From Gammaproteobacteria bacterium GWE2_37_16 (GTDB lineage: Bacteria; Pseudomonadota; Gammaproteobacteria; UBA9339): a stretch of 11,454 nucleotides of DNA. Shown here piece after piece: positions 1 to 5,826 of the stretch. The stretch spans positions 1 through 11,454 of the forward strand of contig MGXG01000100.1 in assembly GCA_001801285.1 (NCBI GenBank). The letters are read 5' to 3'. The translations under genes were made by a program, and so were the position numbers. Below the pieces are notes generated by a model, which worked only from the letters and a program-made list of their open reading frames with translations, was not told the origin of the DNA and made no database searches. Within the stretch, counting starts at the first letter, position 1. Each line of letters begins with the position of its first letter.

Positions 1-579
1 CGCAACCAGCCATATGCATAGTCACCGCTAAATTTTACTGTGGCGCTTTTAATACCGGCAACTTCCCCAGGCGAAGTTTCTAAAATTTCGGTTTTAAAAC
101 CATGGCGGTCACCAAACATCAAATACATACGCAAAATCATTTCCGCCCAATCTTGCGCTTCCGTACCACCTGATCCAGATTGAATATCCATATAAGCATT
201 ATTTTTATCCATTGCACCTGAAAATTTACGGCTAAATTCCATGGTGAAAATTTTTTTTTCCAACTTGTTAATATCTTCAATAACGGCGTTTAAAGTTTTC
301 TCATCATTATCGAGAACAACCAACTCCAGCATTTCTTTAGCGTCAATTAACTCTTTAGCTAATTTCGTAAAATCTTCTATAATTGCTTGCAGTAGTGCGC
401 GTTCCCTGCCTAATTTTTGTGAGCGTTCCTGGTCTTTCCAAACTTCTGGATCCTCTAATTCACATAAAATTTCCTGTAGACGCGTTTCCTTATTGGCTAC
501 GTCAAAGATACCCCCGGAGGGTGTCAAGACGACCCTCAAGTGCATTGATTTGATTTAAATAAGTATTTATATCGAGCAT
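1..579 (-). CDS. prfB: Peptide chain release factor 2 (RF2), 5' part, with +1 programmed frameshift
   Basis: RF2 recognises UGA and UAA stop codons in the ribosomal A site and triggers peptide release. The gene begins with ATG at 579 and reads 25 codons ending LRGYL, then meets an in-frame TGA at 504-502. Skipping one base (T at 504) continues the frame as GAC (503-501) and keeps it open to the window edge, giving about 192 residues of the usual 360 or so. After the shift the protein has the helical N-terminal domain and then the RF hallmark GSGGTEAQDWAEM at about 213-175. The catalytic GGQ loop and the SPF tripeptide lie beyond the edge. The start is one base after the ftsX stop, and a GAGG about 10 bases upstream lies inside the end of ftsX, so the two are probably cotranscribed and translationally coupled. 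The frameshift is the family's normal autoregulation, not a defect. Identity is near certain. Confidence 0.96.
501..516 (-). promoter_or_regulatory. RF2 programmed +1 ribosomal frameshift site
   Basis: On the minus strand the site reads CGGGGGTATCTTTGAC. It has an internal Shine-Dalgarno-like G run, then the slippery CTT codon followed by the in-frame TGA and C. This matches the well-known prfB recoding site except that the first codon of the SD-like run is CGG instead of AGG, which keeps the Arg of the conserved LRGYL. In this family low RF2 makes the ribosome pause at UGA and slip +1, so RF2 controls its own level. Confidence 0.95.
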
Positions 580-580
580 T

Positions 581-1555
581 TTAATTTTTCCTCACATGTT
601 TCATAACTGCTAATCTTGCGCCAATCCAGCCTAAAACAGCACCCACTCCAAATAACGTTAAAACTCCATTTATGTCCAGACGTTGTAAAATAAAATCACC
701 GCCATAGGATGCCGCCAAATCATGCACCGGCACACTTATCCAAAGCATAGCCGCAAATACAATAACCCACGCCAAGCCAGCACCAGCTACACCATAATAT
801 AAACCAGTATATAAAAATGGGCGCCGCACATAAGCATCATTAGCACCAATCAATTTAAAAACTTTAATTTCTTTACTGCTGCTTTGCAATGCTAGCCGTA
901 TCGTATTGCCCACAATAAAAACAACTCCCAGACCAAATAAAAACAAAAGCGCTAAAAAACCGTGCCTGACAAATTCAACAAGATAATACAAGCGTTCAAA
1001 CCAGGTGCGGTCTAAGCGCACCGAATCTACCGCTGACAGTTGTTGCATAATATTAAACAAACTATCAACGGCACGCGGTTCGGTAACTTTTGGTGTTATA
1101 ACTACCACTCCCGGCAATGGATTTTCCTGCAGTTGTTTTAACACACCCTGCACATCAACGCTTTTTTGCAAAGTTTCCAAACCTTCTTCCGGCGAAATAT
1201 ATTGCACGTTCGCGATATTGCTGTCGGAACGCAATTGCTGCAATAAAGTTTGTTTTTCCGTTTCGGCAAGGTTCATTTTTAAATACAAGGAAATCTGCGT
1301 CCCTTTATCCCAGTTTTGTGTCAAAACTTTCGCATTTTGCAACAAAACTGCTAAACCAAAAGGCAATGCCAAAGCAATAGCAATCACTACAATAGTCAAT
1401 AAACTGGAAATTGGCGTGCAAATTATGCGATCCAAACTTACAATTGCCGCATTGAAATGATTAATAAGATAAGAAACCAGGCGGTTATTTTTATGTTCGC
1501 GCTTCATTATAGATGCTAATTCCGCCAAACGATATTTGCGCCAAATTTTGCTCAT
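581..1555 (-). CDS. ftsX: Cell division protein FtsX, membrane partner of FtsE
   Basis: FtsX is the integral membrane subunit of the FtsEX complex, which in Gram-negatives sits at the septal ring and couples FtsE ATP hydrolysis to activation of septal peptidoglycan hydrolases. The protein is 324 residues from the chosen ATG and shows the family layout. A cytoplasmic N-terminus is followed by TM1 at about 51-72 and a large periplasmic domain at about 75-195. TM2 (about 199-218), a short loop with SSSKEIKVFKLIGA, TM3 (about 250-275) and TM4 (about 298-318) then come before a basic tail. The loop KEIKVFKLIGA is the typical FtsX coupling segment. The ATG at 1555 is preceded by AGAGG (1570-1566) at 10 bases. 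A TTG six codons upstream (1573) would overlap that RBS and is less likely. It lies 217 bases from ftsE, an unusually large gap, and one base from prfB. Confidence 0.93.
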   Translation of the reverse strand: MSKIWRKYRLAELASIMKREHKNNRLVSYLINHFNAAIVSLDRIICTPISSLLTIVVIAIALALPFGLAVLLQNAKVLTQNWDKGTQISLYLKMNLAETEKQTLLQQLRSDSNIANVQYISPEEGLETLQKSVDVQGVLKQLQENPLPGVVVITPKVTEPRAVDSLFNIMQQLSAVDSVRLDRTWFERLYYLVEFVRHGFLALLFLFGLGVVFIVGNTIRLALQSSSKEIKVFKLIGANDAYVRRPFLYTGLYYGVAGAGLAWVIVFAAMLWISVPVHDLAASYGGDFILQRLDINGVLTLFGVGAVLGWIGARLAVMKHVRKN

Positions 1556-1590
1556 AACGCTATAACCTCTCAAAAATCACTGATAAATAA

Positions 1591-1762
1591 CGTAGCCGCA
1601 AGCCCGTAGCCGCACGTAATTCCGTAGCCGCAAGCTTTAGCTTGCGCATATTAATACTTTAGCCCGCAAGATCAATACAAAGAAATAAATCAAAATTCAA
1701 AAGACAAACCAAAATCTATGTCAAAATTACCCCACAAACACAAGCCAAAAACTTGCGGCTAC
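1591..1762. repeat. REP-like GTAGCCGCAAG repeats between ftsE and ftsX
   Basis: The motif CGTAGCCGCAAG occurs at 1591-1602 and 1623-1634, with a near copy (CGTAGCCGCACG) at 1605-1616. A shorter relative, GCCCGCAAG, is at 1662-1670. The exact reverse complement CTTGCGGCTAC lies at 1752-1762, so the outer copies form a large inverted repeat across the gap. Around the third copy CGCAAGC TTTA GCTTGCG (1629-1646) makes a 7-bp hairpin. The arrangement looks like a decayed REP/BIME-type element. It could act as an mRNA processing or attenuation structure within the ftsEX transcript, but that is inference. Confidence 0.6.
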
Positions 1763-1772
1763 AGAACCATAA

Positions 1773-2447
1773 TTAACTAGCAAAACTTCCTTCTTTCAAA
1801 CTCAAAATCCGGTAATGTAAAGATGCAATCAAACTTAAGTCATGGGTAGCAATTAAAATCGACATACCTGTTTTATTAAGTTCGATAAACAGTTGCATAA
1901 TTTCCGCCGCCAATGCAGGATCCAAATTGCCGGTAGGTTCATCAGCCAAAAGCAAAGGTGGTTTATGGGCAATCGCACGCGCAATGCCGACACGTTGCTG
2001 CTCACCAATTGATAGCGCGGTTGCATAGCGCCTTGCCTTATCGCCCAATCCAACTAGTTCCAAAGCTGGCTGTACACGTGATGAAATGTCTTTTTCCCGA
2101 AAACCCAACAAAGTTAAAGGTAAAGCGACATTTTCATAAACTGTGTAATTTTCAAGCAATTGCGCATCCTGAAAAACCATACCAAGCGCACGACGCAATG
2201 ACGCTACACCGCTTCGTGACAAATGACTAATATTTTGTCCAGCAACAATAATATCACCTAAAGTTGACTCTTCCATAGCGGCAATCAACTTCAATAAAGT
2301 ACTTTTGCCGGCACCCGATGGACCAGTCAAAAAAGCCATTTCACCAAGCTTTAAATCGAAATTAACATTTTTCAAAGCATCTTCGTAAGCAACGTAGCGT
2401 TTACTAACATTGCGAAATTCAATGATGTTGTTATTGGACGAATTCAT
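1773..2447 (-). CDS. ftsE: Cell division ATP-binding protein FtsE
   Basis: FtsE is the cytoplasmic ABC ATPase that drives FtsX at the division site. From ATG at 2447 it is 224 residues, close to the 222 of the E. coli protein. It shows Walker A GPSGAGKST (42-50), Q-loop VFQD (91-94), the ABC signature at 145-152, Walker B LLLADEP (165-171), D-loop GNLD (173-176) and the H-loop histidine at 202. The signature reads LSIGEQQR where LSGGEQQR is expected, so the first glycine is isoleucine (ATT codon). The other catalytic residues are intact. The reading frame extends upstream to a TTG at 2519, but that adds 24 residues absent from the family. No clear Shine-Dalgarno precedes 2447. It is the middle gene of ftsY-ftsE-ftsX, with unusually long gaps on both sides. 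Confidence 0.94.
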   Translation of the reverse strand: MNSSNNNIIEFRNVSKRYVAYEDALKNVNFDLKLGEMAFLTGPSGAGKSTLLKLIAAMEESTLGDIIVAGQNISHLSRSGVASLRRALGMVFQDAQLLENYTVYENVALPLTLLGFREKDISSRVQPALELVGLGDKARRYATALSIGEQQRVGIARAIAHKPPLLLADEPTGNLDPALAAEIMQLFIELNKTGMSILIATHDLSLIASLHYRILSLKEGSFAS

Positions 2448-2524
2448 ACATGAAATATAGAATGAAAGAATTAAGGAATAAATGAATCGCTTGCGCGATA
2501 TTTTTATTAAGATATACAAATACC

Positions 2525-2549
2525 ATTATCATATAAATCAATATGTTAT
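2525..2549. repeat. 25-base dispersed repeat, copy 1, with IHF-like site
   Basis: This segment matches 7440-7464 at 24 of 25 positions. The shared core is ATATAAATCAATATGTTAT (2531-2549). Within it, AATCAATATGTTA (2536-2548) fits the published IHF consensus WATCAANNNNTTR at every fixed position. It lies about 80-100 bases upstream of the ftsE start. Binding is inferred only from this match. Confidence 0.45.
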
Positions 2550-2591
2550 TTAGTTTAAGTGTGACTTTTAAAAACTATGGGTAATTAAAAA

Positions 2592-2670
2592 ATACGGTAT
2601 TGTTAGAATGGAAAAATTGCTGTATTTTTTAGGGTGGGACGGCGGGACACACTGAGCCTTCCCCACCCTG
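2592..2670. repeat. Degenerate G/C-rich inverted-repeat element, copy 1
   Basis: TACGGTATTG (near 2593) is followed by G-rich GGGTGGGACGGCGGG (from 2632) and then a C-rich arm. AGGGTGGG (2631-2638) pairs exactly with CCCACCCT (2662-2669). The order TACGGTATTG then GGGTGGG...CGG recurs at 4692-4737, so the two may be decayed copies of one small dispersed element. Confidence 0.35.
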
Positions 2671-2778
2671 CCACCCGAATTAGAATACAGGAATTTTCAG
2701 GTTTATCAATACAGGGGTTTGAAATTTCACCCGATCTTATCCTCACTTTTTGAGTACTTGCATTTAAACGTTAATATT

Positions 2779-2801
2779 AAAAACAATTGTCACAAAGTGA
2801 C
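2779..2801 (-). terminator. Candidate weak intrinsic terminator after ftsY
   Basis: On the minus strand, 12 bases past the ftsY stop, GTCAC TTT GTGAC forms a 5-bp hairpin. It is followed by AATTG and five T residues. The stem is short and the T run is offset, so termination would be weak. It fits the separation of ftsY from ftsE. Confidence 0.3.
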
Positions 2802-2812
2802 TCATACATTTC

Positions 2813-3736
2813 TTAATTCGTCCATTCATCCTTAAACAACGCATCAACAAATTCCCTGGCATTAAATGGCTGTAAATCGTCGATTTTTTCGCCTACACCA
2901 ATAAATCTAATCGGTAATTGCAAAGCCTTGGCAATTGCGAAAATTATACCGCCCTTTGCCGTTCCATCAAGTTTTGTTAGCACTAAACCAGTCACACCCA
3001 CTGCCTCTTGAAATTCACGCGCCTGGTTAAGTGCATTTTGCCCAATTCCAGCGTCTAAAACCAATAAAACTTCATGCGGCACATTTGCATCTATTTTCTT
3101 TAGTACTTTGACGACTTTTTTAAGTTCATTCATTAAATTGCTTTGTGTATGCAAGCGCCCCGCTGTATCAACAATCAAAACATCCGAGCCACGAGCTTTT
3201 GCAGCACTAAAAGCATCATAAGCAACCGCTGCACTATCTGCGCCTGCTTGTTGCGCAATTACTGGTACGTTATTGCGCTCCCCCCAAATTTGCAATTGCT
3301 CAATGGCAGCTGCTCGAAAAGTATCTCCGGCCGCCAACATGACTTTTTTGCCATTTTTTTGCAACTGTTTAACCAACTTACCGATAGTCGTAGTTTTTCC
3401 CGAGCCATTGACTCCCACAACCAAAATCACATACGGAATTTCTGTTTTTGTCACAAAAAGCGGTTTACTACAAGCTTGCAATAATGACAATAAATACTCT
3501 TTAAGTGCGGGAACAACCTCTTCGGCAGTAACAAATTCGCGTTGTTCAGCACGTTTTTTTAAATTAGATACTATTTCCTGCGTTACTGTTACCCCAACAT
3601 CAGCCAAAAGTAGCTGTGTTTCTAACTCTGCTAATAACTCAGCATCAATTTCCTTCTTACCAAGAAGTAAATTTGCCAATTTTGTGGTAAAATTTGCCTT
3701 GGTGCGTTGTAAACCTTCTGTTAATCTTTTAAACAT
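2813..3736 (-). CDS. ftsY: Signal recognition particle receptor FtsY
   Basis: FtsY is the membrane-associated GTPase that docks SRP-ribosome complexes at the translocon for co-translational membrane insertion. The 307 residues cover an N domain (about 1-95) and a complete G domain. The G domain shows GVNGSGKTTT (108-117), DTFRAAA (138-144), DTAGR (190-194), TKLDGTAKGG (254-263) and the closing GVGEKIDDLQPF (280-291). The DTFRAAA and GVGEKIDDL forms separate FtsY from Ffh, and no M domain follows. The long acidic A domain of E. coli FtsY is absent, leaving only a short basic and amphipathic N-terminus (MFKRLTEGLQRTK) that probably contacts lipid. The DAxTGQN motif reads DAGIGQN. ATG at 3736 lacks a clear RBS. 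It is divergent from the hydrolase gene with only 40 bases between starts. Confidence 0.95.
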   Translation of the reverse strand: MFKRLTEGLQRTKANFTTKLANLLLGKKEIDAELLAELETQLLLADVGVTVTQEIVSNLKKRAEQREFVTAEEVVPALKEYLLSLLQACSKPLFVTKTEIPYVILVVGVNGSGKTTTIGKLVKQLQKNGKKVMLAAGDTFRAAAIEQLQIWGERNNVPVIAQQAGADSAAVAYDAFSAAKARGSDVLIVDTAGRLHTQSNLMNELKKVVKVLKKIDANVPHEVLLVLDAGIGQNALNQAREFQEAVGVTGLVLTKLDGTAKGGIIFAIAKALQLPIRFIGVGEKIDDLQPFNAREFVDALFKDEWTN

Positions 3737-3776
3737 AGCATATAGTAGAAAATTTCAAATATTGATTTTTAGGTTT
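3737..3776. promoter_or_regulatory. Short divergent intergenic region (ftsY / hydrolase)
   Basis: The two starts at 3736 (minus) and 3777 (plus) leave 40 AT-rich bases. Any promoters must overlap each other or the opposing coding sequence. No clean -35/-10 pair was found, so this is a positional call only. Confidence 0.3.
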
Positions 3777-4547
3777 ATGAACAAATACACGATTATCTAT
3801 CTGACGATAGCCTATTTCCTATTCATTATACAAGCACATTTTTTTGCAGATCGCGTTATTTACGCGCCAGCCATTTCCAGTTACCAAGATACAGCCCTAA
3901 TCATTAAACTCAAAACAAAAGATGATACAACAATTTCCGCCCTGTATTTAGCCAATAAAAATGCCAAATATACAATACTTTTTAGCCATGGCAATGGCGA
4001 AGACTTAAATTATAGCATACCATTTTTACAAGTTTGGCACGATCATGGTTTTTCCGTTTTTGCTTATGACTACCATGGTTATGGCACAAGTAGCGGCAAA
4101 CCTACTGAAGAGCATGTTTATGCTGATGTCGAAGCAGCCTATAACTACCTTGTGCAGAATTTACATGTTCCGCCAGAAAAAATCATTGCCTACGGACATT
4201 CTATTGGTGCTGCCGTAAATATTGAACTTGCCACCCATCGTCCCTTAGCAGGGTTAATTGTCCAAAGCGCATTTGTGGATGCTTTCCGCGTTTTAACTAA
4301 AATTCCTCTCATACCATTTCCTAAATATAACAATATAAAAAAAATAAAACAAATCACTTGCCCTATACTTTTCATACACGGTACGCACGATGAAATCGTT
4401 GATTTTTGGCATGCAGAAAAGCTATATAAAACTTATGAGGGTAAAAAAAGCTTTCTGTGGGTAGAAGGAGCAGGACACAACGATGTTATGGCTATAGCAA
4501 AAAAAAGTTATTGGTATGCGGTAGAGAAATTTATCCTGGATTTATAA
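3777..4547 (+). CDS. Alpha/beta hydrolase with N-terminal membrane anchor (BEM46/ABHD13-like)
   Basis: The product is a 256-residue predicted serine hydrolase of unknown substrate. Residues about 4-20 form a hydrophobic segment (YTIIYLTIAYFLFIIQA) that would act as an uncleaved signal anchor or signal peptide, placing the enzyme on the periplasmic side. The alpha/beta fold follows, with an oxyanion-region HGNGED (71-76), YDYHGYGTSSG (97-107), nucleophile elbow GHSIGA (140-145, Ser142), acid in HGTHDEIV (Asp205) and GAGHND (His234). The HGNGED and DYHGYGxSxG pattern and the size fit the BEM46/ABHD13-type family of S33-like hydrolases. The frame is open far upstream inside ftsY on the other strand, but that part is a shadow. 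ATG at 3777 is preceded by a weak AGG and begins the hydrophobic segment. Family assignment is firm; the reaction is unknown. Confidence 0.88.
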   Translation: MNKYTIIYLTIAYFLFIIQAHFFADRVIYAPAISSYQDTALIIKLKTKDDTTISALYLANKNAKYTILFSHGNGEDLNYSIPFLQVWHDHGFSVFAYDYHGYGTSSGKPTEEHVYADVEAAYNYLVQNLHVPPEKIIAYGHSIGAAVNIELATHRPLAGLIVQSAFVDAFRVLTKIPLIPFPKYNNIKKIKQITCPILFIHGTHDEIVDFWHAEKLYKTYEGKKSFLWVEGAGHNDVMAIAKKSYWYAVEKFILDL

Positions 4548-4635
4548 AAAATCACGATTTAAGAAAGTAATTCTTTGATTTATATAGCAATATAATTTAC
4601 ATAAAATTAGATAACAGCAAAAACATGAAACTTTC

Positions 4636-4737
4636 CCGCCCACTAACCCCCAAAATACCGCATCTAACCTAACTACGCAATATCGTATATTTACGGTATT
4701 GCCTTGTTGAATTAAATGGTTTAGTTTGGGTGGGCGG
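4636..4737. repeat. Degenerate G/C-rich inverted-repeat element, copy 2
   Basis: Outer arms CCGCCCAC (4636-4643) and GTGGGCGG (4730-4737) are exact inverses. Inner arms AATACCG (4654-4660) and CGGTATT (4694-4700) are also exact inverses. The structure fills much of the gap between the hydrolase and trxB and resembles 2592-2670 in motif order. It could be a decayed miniature element or a transcript-level hairpin. Confidence 0.4.
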
Positions 4738-4782
4738 AATAATACTATCCAAATTTATGATTTTTAGTGTGAGGCGTAATCT

Positions 4783-5736
4783 ATGCAAAAAACAAATCAC
4801 TCATCTCTTATCATCCTCGGCTCAGGTCCTGCTGGTTGCACCGCCGCGCTTTATGCGGCAAGAGCAAACTTAAATCCTATTTTAATTGCAGGTTCAGCTC
4901 CTGGCGGGCAATTAATAACAACAACCATGGTTGATAATTGGCCCGGTGAAGTAAGTGGCATTGGTGGTATAGAATTGATGGAAAAAATGCTGCAACACGT
5001 GCAACGTTTTCAAACTCAGGTTATTTACGATCAAATTGTGAGTGCCGATTTGCAAAAACGTCCTTTTTACCTGCAAGGTGAAAGTGAAATGTATAGCTGC
5101 GATGCGCTAATTATTGCTACAGGAGCTTCAGCACGTTATTTGGGTTCACCATCAGAACAAAAGTTTATAGGGCGCGGAGTTTCGGCTTGCGCTACTTGTG
5201 ATGGTTATTTTTATCGTAACCAAAAAGTTGCCGTGGTTGGCGGAGGCAATACCGCTATTTATGAGGCTTTGTATCTTGCTGAAATTGCTTCTGAAGTTGT
5301 CATTATTCATCGTCGTGATCAATTTCGTGCCGAACCAATTCTTGTCGATCAATTACTGGCTAAAACCAAAAAAAAGAAAATCACTTTTGAATGGAATACC
5401 ACAGTTAAGGAAGTGCTTGGTAATGAGAGTGGTGTTACTGGTTTAAGTTTGCAAAACTCACAAACCGGCGACAATAAAAACATTGATATAAAAGGAGTTT
5501 TTATCGCTATTGGACATAAACCAAACACAGACATTTTCCAAGATCAATTAGCTCTGGAAAACGGCTATATTCAACTTCTAAGCCAAAATAATAAAAATCT
5601 CTTCTCTACCGCAACTAACATTGAAGGTGTATTTGCCGCTGGCGATGTAGCAGATCAGATTTATAAACAAGCAATCACTTCTGCAGGTACTGGCTGTAGA
5701 GCGGCACTGGATGCGAAAAAGTTTTTAATGCAATAA
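4783..5736 (+). CDS. trxB: Thioredoxin reductase (NADPH)
   Basis: This cytoplasmic FAD enzyme transfers electrons from NADPH to thioredoxin. At 317 residues it is the normal low-molecular-weight bacterial length. It has FAD-binding GSGPAG (13-18), the redox-active CATC (Cys136 and Cys139) within SACATCDGYFY, and NADPH-binding GGGNTA (153-158). HRRDQFRA (176-183) contacts the NADPH phosphate, and the C-terminal FAD motif AGDVAD is followed by QAITSAGTGCRAALDA. All catalytic elements are present. ATG at 4783 has a good GAGG (4771-4774) at 8 bases. It is convergent with the PP2C-like gene, with 90 bases between stops. It has the look of a normal chromosomal gene bordering the accessory segment. 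Confidence 0.97.
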   Translation: MQKTNHSSLIILGSGPAGCTAALYAARANLNPILIAGSAPGGQLITTTMVDNWPGEVSGIGGIELMEKMLQHVQRFQTQVIYDQIVSADLQKRPFYLQGESEMYSCDALIIATGASARYLGSPSEQKFIGRGVSACATCDGYFYRNQKVAVVGGGNTAIYEALYLAEIASEVVIIHRRDQFRAEPILVDQLLAKTKKKKITFEWNTTVKEVLGNESGVTGLSLQNSQTGDNKNIDIKGVFIAIGHKPNTDIFQDQLALENGYIQLLSQNNKNLFSTATNIEGVFAAGDVADQIYKQAITSAGTGCRAALDAKKFLMQ

Positions 5737-5826
5737 TTTAACAATCAGGAGTTGCCAGCTTTGTTTAACTAGTTAACTACAACGCAAGATTTTTTTATGT
5801 CACATTCAACCCTATTGCGCGCAGGA

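Larger units (their letters stand above)
2448..2812. other. Long intergenic gap between ftsY and ftsE
   Basis: No open reading frame here looks coding. The gap holds a candidate terminator after ftsY (2779-2801) and a pair of inverted G/C-rich arms (AGGGTGGG at 2631-2638, CCCACCCT at 2662-2669). It also holds an AT-rich 25-base segment (2525-2549) repeated near the phosphatase genes. Its length implies that ftsE has its own promoter, though I see no convincing -35/-10 pair. Confidence 0.5.

Noticed and set aside
1005..1460. Plus-strand frame inside ftsX
   Set aside because: It is antisense to a well-supported membrane protein gene and has no recognisable domain or RBS.
1591..1670. CRISPR array
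   Set aside because: The units are about 12 bases, spaced irregularly by a few bases, with no spacer structure and no cas genes nearby.
3041..3061. FtsY DAGIGQN in place of DAxTGQN as a defect
   Set aside because: The GTPase motifs are otherwise intact and I believe Ile occurs here in other FtsY proteins, so it is not evidence of loss of function.
3273..3776. Upstream extension of the alpha/beta hydrolase frame
   Set aside because: The frame is open but lies antisense to ftsY and has no hydrolase similarity. The ATG at 3777 starts the hydrophobic anchor and gives a normal family length.
5765..5776. Palindrome TTAACTAGTTAA as the trxB terminator
   Set aside because: It has no loop and is AT-rich, and the T run starts about 12 bases later, so a stable terminator hairpin is unlikely.
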